A stretch of DNA of 64,000 nt from Streptomyces sp. NBC_00271 (GTDB lineage: Bacteria; Actinomycetota; Actinomycetes; Streptomycetales; Streptomycetaceae). Numbering within the stretch: the stretch's first letter is position 1; every line of letters begins with the position of its first letter. Location: assembly GCF_036178845.1 (NCBI RefSeq), contig NZ_CP108070.1, forward strand, positions 4,402,001 through 4,466,000, read 5' to 3'. This document shows, piece after piece, positions 52,053 to 61,351 of the stretch. The notes below the pieces were generated by a model. That model was not told where the DNA came from and made no database searches. It saw only the letters and a list, made by a program, of their open reading frames with translations. The position numbers and the translations under genes are program-made.

Positions 52053-52658
52053 TCAATCCCGGTTCGCCAGCGCGGCGCGGAAGGCCACGCACTCCTCGTA
52101 CACCGGCAGGATCCCCGCCTCGCGGGCCTCGGCCAGCGTGGGGCCCTGGGCGTCCTTGGCGGACAGTTCGGGTTCGCCCGCGACCGGCCACTCGACGCCG
52201 ATCGCCGGGTCGAGCGGGTGCACGGTCTGCTCGCGCTGGGGAGCGTACCCCTCGGAGCAGAGGTAAGTGACGGTGGCGTCGTCGGTCAGCGCGCAGAAGC
52301 CGTGGCCGAGGCCCTCGGAGAGGTAGACGGCCTTGCGCTCGTGGTCGTCGAGGCGCACCGCCTCCCAGCGGCCGAAGGTCGGCGAGCCGACCCGGACGTC
52401 GACGATCACGTCGAGTACAGCGCCGCGCACGCAGGTCACGTACTTGGCCTGGCCGGGCGGCACGTCGGCGAAGTGGATGCCGCGCACGACACCGGCGGCG
52501 GACACGGAGAGGTTGGCCTGCTTCAGATCGAGCGGGTGGCCGACGGCCTCGGCCATGTGCTCGGCCTTGTACCACTCCAGGAAGAGGCCGCGGGCGTCCC
52601 CGTGCTGCTGGGGGACGAACTCCCAGGCGCCCTCGATGCCAAGGGGGTTCACCTTCAT
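52053..52658 (-). CDS. rfbC: dTDP-4-dehydrorhamnose 3,5-epimerase
   Basis: The 201-residue cupin-fold enzyme has GLFLEWYK, RGIHFADVPPGQAKYVTCVR (active His-His region) and GLGHGFCALTDDATVTYLCS. It performs the third step of dTDP-L-rhamnose synthesis. Start at 52658 (MKVNPLGIEGAWEF). Its start lies 20 bp after the end of rfbA, same direction. Confidence 0.95.
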   Translation of the reverse strand: MKVNPLGIEGAWEFVPQQHGDARGLFLEWYKAEHMAEAVGHPLDLKQANLSVSAAGVVRGIHFADVPPGQAKYVTCVRGAVLDVIVDVRVGSPTFGRWEAVRLDDHERKAVYLSEGLGHGFCALTDDATVTYLCSEGYAPQREQTVHPLDPAIGVEWPVAGEPELSAKDAQGPTLAEAREAGILPVYEECVAFRAALANRD

Positions 52659-52678
52659 GGAACCGTTCCCGTCCTCTC

Positions 52679-53548
52679 TCAAGCCTCGTACGCGAGCAGG
52701 TCGAGCAGGTAGTCGCCGTACCCACTCTTGGTCAGCGGCTCGGCCAGTGCACGCAGCCGAGCGTCGTCGATGAACCCGGCGCGCCAGGCGGCCTCTTCGA
52801 GGCAGCCGATCTTCATGCCCTGACGCTCCTCGACCACACGCACGTACTCGGACGCCTGGACGAGGGACTGGAACGTGCCCGTGTCGAGCCAGACGGTGCC
52901 ACGGTCGAGGACCGAGACCTGGAGTTCGCCGCGGTCGAGGTAGTACTTGTTGACGTCGGTGATCTCCAGCTCGCCGCGGCCGCTCGGCTTGAGGCCCTTG
53001 GCGATCTCGACGACCCGGTTGTCGTAGAAGTACAGGCCCGGCACCGCGTAGCGGGACTTGGGGTTCTGCGGCTTCTCCTCGATCGAGCGGGCCCGGCCCT
53101 GCTCGTCGAAGTCGACGACGCCGTACGCGGTCGGGTCGGAGACTGCGTGGGCGAAGACCACGCCGCCCTGGGGTTCGCGGTAGCGGGCGAGCTGCCGGCC
53201 GAGGCCTGCGCCGTGGAAGATGTTGTCGCCGAGGATCAGCGCCACGGAATCGTCGCCGATGAATCCCTCACCGATGACGAATGCCTCGGCGATTCCGTTG
53301 GGGTGCTCCTGCGTGGCGAACCGGATGTTCAGCCCGACGTCGGACCCGTCGCCCAGTAGCCGCTCGAACTGGGGGCGCTCGGCCGGGCCCGTGATGATCA
53401 GGATGTCCCGCAGCCCGGCCATCACCAGAGTGGACAACGGATAATAGATCATCGGCTTGTCGAAGACCGGCATCAGTTGCTTCGACACGGCACGGGTGAT
53501 CGGCCACAGTCGGGAACCGGTACCACCGGCGAGCAGAATTCCACGCAT
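52679..53548 (-). CDS. rfbA: Glucose-1-phosphate thymidylyltransferase
   Basis: [20 protein letters not shown] and the following [20 protein letters not shown] are the nucleotide-binding and substrate motifs of RmlA/RfbA, here 289 residues. It makes dTDP-glucose. ATG at 53548; divergent from rfbB through a 93-bp gap. Confidence 0.97.
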   Translation of the reverse strand: MRGILLAGGTGSRLWPITRAVSKQLMPVFDKPMIYYPLSTLVMAGLRDILIITGPAERPQFERLLGDGSDVGLNIRFATQEHPNGIAEAFVIGEGFIGDDSVALILGDNIFHGAGLGRQLARYREPQGGVVFAHAVSDPTAYGVVDFDEQGRARSIEEKPQNPKSRYAVPGLYFYDNRVVEIAKGLKPSGRGELEITDVNKYYLDRGELQVSVLDRGTVWLDTGTFQSLVQASEYVRVVEERQGMKIGCLEEAAWRAGFIDDARLRALAEPLTKSGYGDYLLDLLAYEA

Positions 53549-53622
53549 GGGCCCGCAGCCTACGGCAGTGCGCAGACTCCTCCCGCCACCCCTGCCGCGA
53601 GAAGGGCCGGTGAACCGCGCCC

Positions 53623-53641
53623 TATAGAATAATTGACTGTT
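53623..53641 (+). promoter_or_regulatory. Promoter -10 and near-leaderless start of rfbB
   Basis: TATAGAAT (53623-53630) is a good -10, twelve bases before the ATG, and no SD is present. The rfbB message is probably leaderless or nearly so. No clear -35 is visible. Confidence 0.5.
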
Positions 53642-54631
53642 ATGAAAATTCTTGTCACCGGCGGTGCCGGGTTCATCGGTTCACAGTTCGTGCGGGCACT
53701 GCTTCTCGGCGAGCTACCCTCGGGCGAGGGCGCCCAGGTCACGGTCCTGGACAACCTGACCTACTCCGGCAACGAGGAGAACCTCGCCCCGGTCGCCGGC
53801 AAGGCCGGTTACACGTTCGTCCACGGCGACATCCGGGACTTCGCGACGGTCGACGACGTGATGCGCGGCCAGGACGCGGTGGTGCACTTCGCCGCCGAAT
53901 CCCACGTGGACCGCTCGATCGCGGACTCCTCTCCCTTCGTGACCACCAACGTGCTGGGCACCCAGGTGCTGCTCGACGCCGCGAAGCGCCATGGCGTGGG
54001 CCGGTTCGTGCACGTGTCCACGGACGAGGTGTACGGCTCGATCGCCGAAGGCTCGTGGACCGAGGACTGGCCGCTGGCGCCGAACTCGCCGTACTCGGCC
54101 TCGAAGGCCGGATCGGACCTGCTGGCGCTGTCGTACCACCGCACGCACGGCATGGACGTCGTGGTCACCCGGTGCTCCAACAACTACGGGCAGTATCACT
54201 TCCCGGAGAAGATGATCCCGCTGTTCACCACGAACCTGCTGGACGGCAGGAAGGTGCCCCTGTACGGCGAGGGTCTGAACGTGCGCGACTGGCTGCACGT
54301 CTCCGACCACTGCCGGGGCATCGAGGCGGTGCTGCGCGGCGGCCGGGCCGGTGAGACATACCACATCGGCGGCGGCACCGAGGTCACCAACAAGGAGCTC
54401 ACCGGCATGCTCCTCGCGGCGTGCGGGGCGGGCTGGGACATGGTCGAGCACGTCGCCGACCGCAAGGGCCACGACCTTCGCTACTCCCTGTCGATCGCCA
54501 AGATCCAGGAGGAGCTCGGCTACACGCCGCTCGTCACCTTCGAACAGGGCCTGGCCGACACCGTCCAGTGGTACCGCGAGAACCGCGCCTGGTGGGAACC
54601 GCTCAAGGCGAAGGCGGCGCTTCCGGCATGA
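53642..54631 (+). CDS. rfbB: dTDP-glucose 4,6-dehydratase
   Basis: [14 protein letters not shown] binds [12 protein letters not shown] and YSASKAGSD (Tyr-x3-Lys) are the catalytic SDR motifs. It is 329 residues and carries out the second step of dTDP-L-rhamnose synthesis. The ATG at 53642 lacks an SD. Stop overlaps rfbD start (ATGA). Confidence 0.97.
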   Translation: MKILVTGGAGFIGSQFVRALLLGELPSGEGAQVTVLDNLTYSGNEENLAPVAGKAGYTFVHGDIRDFATVDDVMRGQDAVVHFAAESHVDRSIADSSPFVTTNVLGTQVLLDAAKRHGVGRFVHVSTDEVYGSIAEGSWTEDWPLAPNSPYSASKAGSDLLALSYHRTHGMDVVVTRCSNNYGQYHFPEKMIPLFTTNLLDGRKVPLYGEGLNVRDWLHVSDHCRGIEAVLRGGRAGETYHIGGGTEVTNKELTGMLLAACGAGWDMVEHVADRKGHDLRYSLSIAKIQEELGYTPLVTFEQGLADTVQWYRENRAWWEPLKAKAALPA

Positions 54632-55512
54632 CCCGTTGGTTGATCACCGGCGCGGGCGGCATGCTCGGCCGCGACCTCGCCGAGGTGCTCTCGGTACGCG
54701 GGGCGGGTACCGTCACCGCGCTGACCCGCCAGAAGCTGGACATCACCGACGCCGCCGCGGTCCGCGCCGCAGTGGCGGGTCACGACGTCGTGGTGAACGC
54801 GGCCGCGTGGACCGACGTGGACGGCGCCGAATCCGAGGAGGCCGCGGCCACCCGGATCAACGGCGAGGGTCCGCGGGTGCTCGCCGAGGTGTGCGCGGAC
54901 AGCGCAGCCGTCCTGATCCAGGTCTCCACCGACTACGTCTTCCCCGGAAACGCCGCCGAGCCGTACCCGCACGACGCCCCGGCCTCGCCGGTGAACGCCT
55001 ACGGACGCGGCAAGCTCGTCGGCGAACGGGCGGTGACCGAGTTGCTGCCCGAGCGCGGCTACGTGGTGCGCACGGCGTGGCTGTACGGCGCCCACGGGCG
55101 CAACTTCGTCGCGACCATGCTGAACCTGGCCGGCCGGCGCGAGACCGTGGACGTGGTCGACGACCAACGCGGCCAGCCGACCTGGACCGTCGCACTCGCC
55201 CGCCAGATCGCGGAGCTGGGCGAGGCGGCCATGGCGGGCGGGGCTCCGGCGGGCGTGTACCACGGCACCGCGTCCGGCACGGGCACCTGGTTCGACCTGG
55301 CGCGGGCCGCGTTCGAACTGACCGGTCTCGACCCGGAGCGGGTGCGTCCGACGACCTCGGAGAAGTTCGTGCGGCCGGCCCCTCGCCCCGCGTACAGCGT
55401 GCTCGCGCACGACCGCTGGGCCGAGGCGGGCGTGGCGATTCAGCCGCACTGGCGCGATCAACTCAGCGAGGCCCTGAAAATGATCGTTCCAGGCGAGCGG
55501 ACCAGCGCGTGA
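54628..55512 (+). CDS. rfbD: dTDP-4-dehydrorhamnose reductase
   Basis: GAGGMLGRDL, STDYVFPG and YGRGKLVGE (Tyr-x3-Lys) identify the final enzyme of dTDP-L-rhamnose synthesis, 294 residues. It is coupled to rfbB upstream and to the flippase gene downstream (GTGA), so rhamnose supply and polymer export are transcribed together. Confidence 0.96.
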   Translation: MTRWLITGAGGMLGRDLAEVLSVRGAGTVTALTRQKLDITDAAAVRAAVAGHDVVVNAAAWTDVDGAESEEAAATRINGEGPRVLAEVCADSAAVLIQVSTDYVFPGNAAEPYPHDAPASPVNAYGRGKLVGERAVTELLPERGYVVRTAWLYGAHGRNFVATMLNLAGRRETVDVVDDQRGQPTWTVALARQIAELGEAAMAGGAPAGVYHGTASGTGTWFDLARAAFELTGLDPERVRPTTSEKFVRPAPRPAYSVLAHDRWAEAGVAIQPHWRDQLSEALKMIVPGERTSA

Positions 55513-56777
55513 GCCTACTCGACCGCATCACCACGGCACTGCCTCAGGGCACCGCGTTCGTGGGCGCCGGGACGGCGGTGCTCGGGGTCGCCAGTTACGT
55601 CCATCTCGCGGCGGCGGGCCACTCGCTCGCCGTCGACGACATGGCGAGTTTCTCGGTCCTGTGGACCGTGGTCTTCTCCATCGGCCTGGGGCTGTTCTTC
55701 CCGGTGGAGCAGGAGATCACCCGGATCGTGGCCGGCCGTGCGGTGCGCGGCGACGGGGCGCTGCCGGTGTTGCGGCGCGGCGCGCTGCTCTCCCTCGGGC
55801 TGCTCGCGGTGGTGCTCATACCTCTCGCCCTGTTCGCGCATCGGCTCGCCGATGTGTTCTTCCACGGGAACACGAGCCTGGTCCTCGCGCTCGGCGGGGC
55901 GTTCACGGCGCTGGCCATCGCGTATGTGACGCGGGGCGTCCTCGCCGGGCTGGGCCGTTTCCAGGCTTACGGGACACAGCTCGGTCTGGACGGCCTGCTG
56001 CGGGTCGTGCTGTCGGGAGGGCTCGCGGTGGCCGGGGTGCACTCGGCGTTCGCCTTCGCGGCGGTGCTCACGGTGGCTCCGCTGCTGGCCGTGCTCGCCA
56101 CGATCGGGCCGGTGTTCCAGGGCTCGCGACAGGGGCCGCCGGCACACTGGCGGGACCTGATCGAGCACCTGGGGCTGCTCGTCGGGTCCACGCTCCTGGC
56201 CCAGCTGCTGGTCAACATCGCGGTGATCAGCACGAAGCTGATCTCGACAGACAACGACGCGCTGGTCGCGGCGCTGCTGTCCGCCCTGGTCCTGGCCCGG
56301 GTGCCGCTGTTCGTCTTCGGCGCCTTCCAGGTGTCGCTGCTCGCGGGTCTGTCGTCGGCCGCGGCCGAGGGAGACACCCAGGGGTATCGACAGCTACTGC
56401 TGCGGGCCGTGTCGGCCACGGGGGGACTCGGCGTGGCCGGGGGCATCGGCGCGGTGGCGCTGGGACCGGCTCTGCTGCCGGCGGTGTTCGGGGCGCCGGA
56501 CGTGCTGAATGCGATCGACTTCGCCTGGCTCTCGCTCGGCACGACGCTGTACATGCTGGCCATGGTGCTGGGTCAGGCGCTGCTGACGAGCGGCGGTGCG
56601 CGCATGCAACTCATGGCGTGGATCACAGGAACGGCGGTACTGGTGGCGGTCACGCTCAGTTCACTTCCGCTGCGAACCCGGGTCGAGGTGGCGTACACGG
56701 CGGGGTCGTTCGTGGTGGTCGCCTTCATGACTGTCGTTGTTCACGCTCGTGTAGGCTATCGTTCATTGCGCACATAA
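55509..56777 (+). CDS. Wzx-like polysaccharide flippase (422 aa)
   Basis: About 12 membrane helices (WTVVFSIGLGLFFPVEQEIT; VVLIPLALFAH; LLAQLLVNIAVISTKLI) in a MATE/MVF-type fold, typical of Wzx flippases that move lipid-linked sugar units across the membrane. GTG start overlaps the rfbD stop. The substrate is inferred from neighbours: a rhamnose-containing glycopolymer. Confidence 0.75.
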   Translation: MSLLDRITTALPQGTAFVGAGTAVLGVASYVHLAAAGHSLAVDDMASFSVLWTVVFSIGLGLFFPVEQEITRIVAGRAVRGDGALPVLRRGALLSLGLLAVVLIPLALFAHRLADVFFHGNTSLVLALGGAFTALAIAYVTRGVLAGLGRFQAYGTQLGLDGLLRVVLSGGLAVAGVHSAFAFAAVLTVAPLLAVLATIGPVFQGSRQGPPAHWRDLIEHLGLLVGSTLLAQLLVNIAVISTKLISTDNDALVAALLSALVLARVPLFVFGAFQVSLLAGLSSAAAEGDTQGYRQLLLRAVSATGGLGVAGGIGAVALGPALLPAVFGAPDVLNAIDFAWLSLGTTLYMLAMVLGQALLTSGGARMQLMAWITGTAVLVAVTLSSLPLRTRVEVAYTAGSFVVVAFMTVVVHARVGYRSLRT

Positions 56778-56794
56778 GAATGATCATCATTCTT
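56776..56794. promoter_or_regulatory. Perfect inverted repeat between flippase and DUF2304 gene
   Basis: AAGAATGA and TCATTCTT (8-bp arms, 3-bp centre) in an unusually AT-rich stretch. It can be an operator for the downstream glycosyltransferase operon or a weak terminator of the rfb operon. Nothing else is seen in 56778-56938. Confidence 0.4.
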
Positions 56795-56938
56795 GTCACT
56801 CTCCGTAAGTATTGCGCCGAAATGCGACGGACAGTGGACTGCAGTCCGGCGGCCTCCTTCTGCGGCCGTCCTCCCCGGAATTCCCTGGAAGAGTAGACAG
56901 GCCCTTTCCATGAGTCGTCCGATACACCGGAGTGCGGC

Positions 56939-57343
56939 ATGAAGTTGTGGATGCTGACCTCGGTCACCGGAGTCATTCTCGTCCTGTGCATCGTCGAGCT
57001 GCTGCGCCGCCGCAAACTCAAGGAGAAGTACGCCTTTCTGTGGGTGATCACCGGCCTGGTGATCATCCCGCTCGGCTTCTTCCCCACAGGTCTGGACTCG
57101 GTGGCCCGCGCGGTCGGAGTCGCCTCGGGCGTCAGCCTCATCCTGTTCCTGAGTGTGGCCTTCCTCTTCATCGTGTGCCTCCAGCTGAGCTGGGAGGTCG
57201 GCCACCTGGAGGAGGAGGGCCGGACGCTCTCCGAAGAGGTCGCGCTGCTCCGTGTCGACGTCCAGGAACTGCGGGGGCAACTCGCCGACCAGGAGCGGCA
57301 GGCTCCGACGACTGTGGGTGCCGACAGGGGGAACCTGAAGTGA
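56939..57343 (+). CDS. DUF2304 membrane protein (134 aa)
   Basis: Three hydrophobic segments (about 5-20, 32-50 and 58-80) are followed by a Glu-rich coiled coil (about 88-115). DUF2304 proteins are commonly encoded beside dolichyl-phosphate-mannose-synthase-like GT2 enzymes, as here, and may anchor them to the membrane. The stop overlaps the next GTG. Confidence 0.8.
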   Translation: MKLWMLTSVTGVILVLCIVELLRRRKLKEKYAFLWVITGLVIIPLGFFPTGLDSVARAVGVASGVSLILFLSVAFLFIVCLQLSWEVGHLEEEGRTLSEEVALLRVDVQELRGQLADQERQAPTTVGADRGNLK

Positions 57344-58074
57344 TCGACAGCAAGCGTGTACTGATCATCATGCCCGCGTGGAACGAGGCCGACGGCGTCG
57401 CCGACGTCATCAAGGAGGTCTACACCACGGTTCCCGGTGTGGACGTCCTCGTCGTGGACGACGGGTCCGCCGACAACACGGCCGCCGTCGCCCGCGCGGC
57501 CGGCGCGACCGTGCTGAAGCTGCCGTACAACCTCGGTGTGGGCGGCGCGATGCGGGCCGGCTACAAGTTCGCGCACGACCGGGGCTACGACGTGGCCATC
57601 CAGGTCGACGCCGACGGCCAACACGACCCGCGCAACGTGCCCGAGCTGCTGGAGCGCCTGGACGCCGGCGCCGACCTGGTGATGGGCGCGCGGTTTGCGG
57701 GCACCGGCGAGTACGAGGCGCGCGGTCCGCGCCGCTGGGCGATGCTGGTCCTCGCGTTCTGGCTGTCGCGCATGGCGCGCGCCAAGCTCACCGACGTCAC
57801 CTCCGGCTTCCGGGCCTGCGACCGCGATCTGATCAACGCGTTCGCCCGCTGGTACCCGGTCGAGTACCTGGGTGACACCGTGGAGTCCACGATCGCCGTG
57901 GTCCGGGCCGGCTACCGGGTCGAGCAGGTCCCCGTCGCGATGCGCCCGCGCACCACCGGCACCCCGAGCCAGTCCCCGTGGCGGGCCACCCTCTACCTCG
58001 GCCGGATAGGCATGATCCTGCTGCTCGCCTTCAGCCGCCGTTCCTCGCTCAACCCGGCGCGGAAGGTCAAGTGA
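57340..58074 (+). CDS. GT2 polyprenyl-phosphate glycosyltransferase (DPM1-like), 244 aa
   Basis: The fold shows VLIIMPAWNEADGVADVIKE, VLVVDDGSADNT (DDGS) and IQVDADGQHDP (DxDGQ) as in dolichyl/undecaprenyl-phosphate mannose or glucose synthases. It probably loads a sugar on undecaprenyl phosphate for the polymer made by this locus. GTG overlaps the DUF2304 stop; its own stop overlaps the next GTG. Confidence 0.88.
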   Translation: MIDSKRVLIIMPAWNEADGVADVIKEVYTTVPGVDVLVVDDGSADNTAAVARAAGATVLKLPYNLGVGGAMRAGYKFAHDRGYDVAIQVDADGQHDPRNVPELLERLDAGADLVMGARFAGTGEYEARGPRRWAMLVLAFWLSRMARAKLTDVTSGFRACDRDLINAFARWYPVEYLGDTVESTIAVVRAGYRVEQVPVAMRPRTTGTPSQSPWRATLYLGRIGMILLLAFSRRSSLNPARKVK

Positions 58075-58979
58075 CACAGGTGGACACCCTCGACATCATG
58101 CTGCCGCACTACGGCGACACGGCGTTGATGCAGGCCGCTGTACAGAGCGTGCTGGACCAGACCGACAAGGACTGGCGCCTCACGGTCGTCGACGACGGCC
58201 GCGAGGAGGGCGTACCGGAGTGGTTCGCGTCCCTCGGCGACGAGCGCGTCCGCTACCTGCGCAACGAGCAGAACCTCGGCATCACCCGCAACTTCCAGAA
58301 GTGCGTGGACCTGGTGGAGTCCACCCACTTCACCATGCTCGGCAGCGACGACCTGATGATGCCGACCTACGTCGAGACGCTCCGCGCGGCGATCGAGGCC
58401 GAGCCCGGCGCGGCGATCTACCAGCCCGGCGTCGAAGTCATCGACGAGCACGGCAACCCGGTCACCACCCTGGGCGACGAGGTCAAGCGACGCCTCTACG
58501 CGCCGAAGACCAACGACGGCAAGCGCCTCGTCCTCTCCGGCGAGCCGCTGGCGGCGAACCTGCTGGGCGGCAACTGGCTGTACTTCCCGTCGATCTGCTG
58601 GCGCACGGACGCCGTCAAGGCGGTCGGCTTCCGTGAGAACCTGTCCGTCATCCAGGACCTGGCGCTGATCATCGAGCTGATCCGGCGCGGCGAGGAGCTG
58701 GTCGTCGACCCGGCGCCGGCCTTCCGCTACCGGCGCCACTCGAGCAGCCTCTCCTCGGCCGAGGCCGCGACGGGCGCCCGTTTCGGCGAGGCCATACGGT
58801 TCTTCAACGAAGTAGCCGACGACCTCGACCGGCACGGCTGGCCCAGGGCCGCCCGGTCCGCCCGGCGGCACCTGTCCATGCGGCTGCACGCGCTGACCAT
58901 GCTTCCCGGGGCGCTGCGCCACCGCCGGTCGGACGTCGTACGCCGCCTACTCGGGTATGCCCTGACCAGATCCGAGTGA
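58071..58979 (+). CDS. GT2 glycosyltransferase (302 aa)
   Basis: An N-terminal GT-A domain (IMLPHYGDTALMQAAVQSVL; TVVDDGREE; MLGSDDLMMP with the DxD-like metal site) and a helical C-terminal part. The sugar donor cannot be told; a rhamnosyl- or hexosyltransferase is plausible beside the rfb genes. Ends before a strong hairpin. Confidence 0.85.
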   Translation: MTQVDTLDIMLPHYGDTALMQAAVQSVLDQTDKDWRLTVVDDGREEGVPEWFASLGDERVRYLRNEQNLGITRNFQKCVDLVESTHFTMLGSDDLMMPTYVETLRAAIEAEPGAAIYQPGVEVIDEHGNPVTTLGDEVKRRLYAPKTNDGKRLVLSGEPLAANLLGGNWLYFPSICWRTDAVKAVGFRENLSVIQDLALIIELIRRGEELVVDPAPAFRYRRHSSSLSSAEAATGARFGEAIRFFNEVADDLDRHGWPRAARSARRHLSMRLHALTMLPGALRHRRSDVVRRLLGYALTRSE

Positions 58980-58987
58980 TCGTCACG

Positions 58988-59011
58988 CGCGGGGCGGGTG
59001 CCCGCCCCGCG
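58988..59011. terminator. GC-rich hairpin after the GT2 operon
   Basis: GCGGGGCGGG and CCCGCCCCGC (plus one more pair) separated by two bases, immediately after the 58979 stop; no T-run. Confidence 0.7.
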
Positions 59012-59052
59012 GACTCCTCGCCCGCCGAAACCCCTTCGAAAGCCAAGCCCAC

Positions 59053-61266
59053 ATGACTCCCACGCAAGACGCAGAGACGTCCACCGACCCTCGGTTCAGC
59101 ATCATCGTGCCGGCGTACGGCGTCGAGGCGTATCTGCGCGACTGCCTCGACTCCGTGCTGAGCCAGTCGTTCGAGGACTTCGAAGTCATCGCGGTCAACG
59201 ACGCCTCGCCCGACGCCTGCGGCGAGATCATGGACGAGTACGCGGCGGCGGACCGGCGCGTGGTGACGGTGCAGCTGGAACAGAACGTGGGGCTGGGCCA
59301 GGCAAGGAACGTGGGACTGACCCGCGCCCGAGGCGCCTACCTGATCTTCCTCGACAGCGACGACACGCTGCTGCCGGGGTCCCTGCGGGCGATCGCCCGC
59401 CGCCTGGACGAGAACGACGACCCGGACCTGCTGGTCTTCGACTACTCCCGCACCTACTGGGACGGCCGGATCACCCCGAACGCCAAGCGCTCGGTGCTCA
59501 CCCAGAGCCCGCGCGGGACCTTCCGCCTGGACGACAACCCCGAACTGCTCGGGCTGCTCCAGGTCGCCTGGAACAAGGCGTACCGCCGCGACTTCATAGA
59601 GCGCTGGGGCTTCGTTTACCCCACCGGCTACTACGAGGACACCCCCTGGACCTACCCGGTTCTGGTCGCCGCCGAGACGATCGCCGTCCTCGACCGGATC
59701 TGCGTCCACTACCGCCAGCGCCGCCAGGGCAGCATCCTGTCCTCCGCCAGCCGCAAGCACTTCGACGTCTTCGACCAGTACGACCTGGTCATGAGCTTCC
59801 TCGCCGCGCACCCCGAGTTCGAGCGCTGGCGCGGCCCGCTGTTCGAGCGCATGGCCTTCCACCTCGGCGTGATCGAGCGCATGCCCGGCCGCCTCCCGGC
59901 CGGCGCCCGCGCCGAGTTCCGTGCCCGCCGCCTGGAGGCCGAGCGCACCCACCGCCCGGCGGGCTACCGCGACCCGAAGACCAAGCCGAAGAAGTCGGGC
60001 GTACGGCGGGCCGCGAACCGCCTCCCGAACCGTCTGCGCCGCCCCGCCCGCAAGGCGTACCGGGCGGCCGCCAAGCTGAAGAAGCCGGTGCGCACGGCCG
60101 TCCTCATGGCCTACTACCGCGCCCAGCGGATGCTGCCGGTGAAGAAGGACACGGCCGTCTTCGCCGCGTACTGGAACGCCGACTACGCCTGCAACCCGGC
60201 GGCCATCGACCAGAAGCTGCGCGAGCTGGCGCCCCATGTGAAGCCCACGTGGGTGCTCAGGCCCGACCCGCGCAACCGGCCCCCGGCCGGCACCACCACC
60301 GTCCATCCCGGCTCCTTCGGGTTCTGGCGCGCGATGGCCCGCAGCAAGTACTTCGTCAACAACGTCAACTTCCCGACACGCGTGGTCAAGCGTCCGGGTC
60401 AGGTCTTCGTCCAGACCCACCACGGCACGCCGCTCAAGCGGATGGGCGTCGACCAGGTCGAATTCCCGCTGGGCGCCGCCCAGATGGACATGGAACTGCT
60501 GATGCATCGGGTCGACCACTGGGACTACAGCATCTCCTCCAACAGTTTCACCACCGCCACCTGGGACCGCGCCTACCCGTCGACCTCGTACAGCTCCCTC
60601 GACTACGGCTACCCGCGCAACGACGTCCTGGTCAACGCCACCGACGCCGACCGGACCGCCGCCCGCGAGAAGCTCGGCCTCGCCCCCGACGCCAAGGTCG
60701 TCCTGTACGCCCCGACCCACCGCGACTACCAGTCGGTGCCGCAGCCCCTCCTGGACGTCGAGCACTTCGCGGACAGCCTCGGCGACGGCTTCACCGTCCT
60801 GGTCCGCGCCCACTACTTCAACCTCGGCACCCGGCACGGCACCACCGACGGCATCATCGACGTCAGCGGCCACCCGAGCGTCGAGGAGCTGTACCTGGCG
60901 GCGGACTGCCTGCTCACCGACTACTCGTCGCTGATGTTCGACTACGCCCTCCTGGACCGCCCCGTCGTGATATACGCCAACGACTGGGAGGTCTACCGCG
61001 CCACCCGCGGCACGTACTTCGACATCCACGTCGAGTCACCCGGGCCGGTGGTGGCAACCAAGGAGGACCTGATCGACGTCTTCCTCTCGGGACGCTGGTC
61101 CGACGACACCTCCGCCAAGGTCCGCACGGAATTCCGCAGGCGGTTCTGCGAGTACGACGACGGCCGCGCCGCGGAACGCGTCGTACGCCGCGTCTTCCTG
61201 GACCAGGAGGACGTACCCCCGGTGGCACTCCCGCCCGAGCGTCCGATCCGTCCCGTGCGAGGCTAG
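59053..61266 (+). CDS. GT2-TagF fusion: glycosyltransferase + CDP-polyol phosphotransferase (737 aa)
   Basis: Residues 15-240 are a GT2 domain (FSIIVPAYGVEAYLRDCLDS, FLDSDDTLLPG). A basic linker (about 300-360) follows, then a TagF/TarF CDP-glycerol phosphotransferase domain with QTHHGTPLK (about 455-463), YAPTHRD (about 553-559) and TDYSSLMFDY (about 623-632). Such two-domain enzymes extend wall teichoic acid or poly(diglycosylphosphate) chains from CDP-activated polyols. There is no obvious SD before the ATG. The product probably anchors in the membrane through its basic linker. Confidence 0.9.
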   Translation: MTPTQDAETSTDPRFSIIVPAYGVEAYLRDCLDSVLSQSFEDFEVIAVNDASPDACGEIMDEYAAADRRVVTVQLEQNVGLGQARNVGLTRARGAYLIFLDSDDTLLPGSLRAIARRLDENDDPDLLVFDYSRTYWDGRITPNAKRSVLTQSPRGTFRLDDNPELLGLLQVAWNKAYRRDFIERWGFVYPTGYYEDTPWTYPVLVAAETIAVLDRICVHYRQRRQGSILSSASRKHFDVFDQYDLVMSFLAAHPEFERWRGPLFERMAFHLGVIERMPGRLPAGARAEFRARRLEAERTHRPAGYRDPKTKPKKSGVRRAANRLPNRLRRPARKAYRAAAKLKKPVRTAVLMAYYRAQRMLPVKKDTAVFAAYWNADYACNPAAIDQKLRELAPHVKPTWVLRPDPRNRPPAGTTTVHPGSFGFWRAMARSKYFVNNVNFPTRVVKRPGQVFVQTHHGTPLKRMGVDQVEFPLGAAQMDMELLMHRVDHWDYSISSNSFTTATWDRAYPSTSYSSLDYGYPRNDVLVNATDADRTAAREKLGLAPDAKVVLYAPTHRDYQSVPQPLLDVEHFADSLGDGFTVLVRAHYFNLGTRHGTTDGIIDVSGHPSVEELYLAADCLLTDYSSLMFDYALLDRPVVIYANDWEVYRATRGTYFDIHVESPGPVVATKEDLIDVFLSGRWSDDTSAKVRTEFRRRFCEYDDGRAAERVVRRVFLDQEDVPPVALPPERPIRPVRG

Positions 61267-61351
61267 ACCTACCGTGTCCGGCGAGTCCGGTCGCCGTCAC
61301 GGCCGCGGGAGCGGTCATGATCGACACCTTGAGAAAGGCGCAGTACCCCAG

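Noticed and set aside
58804..61029. Minus-strand frame of 741 codons antisense to the first GT2-TagF gene
   Set aside because: Arg/Val/Gly-rich shadow without motifs.
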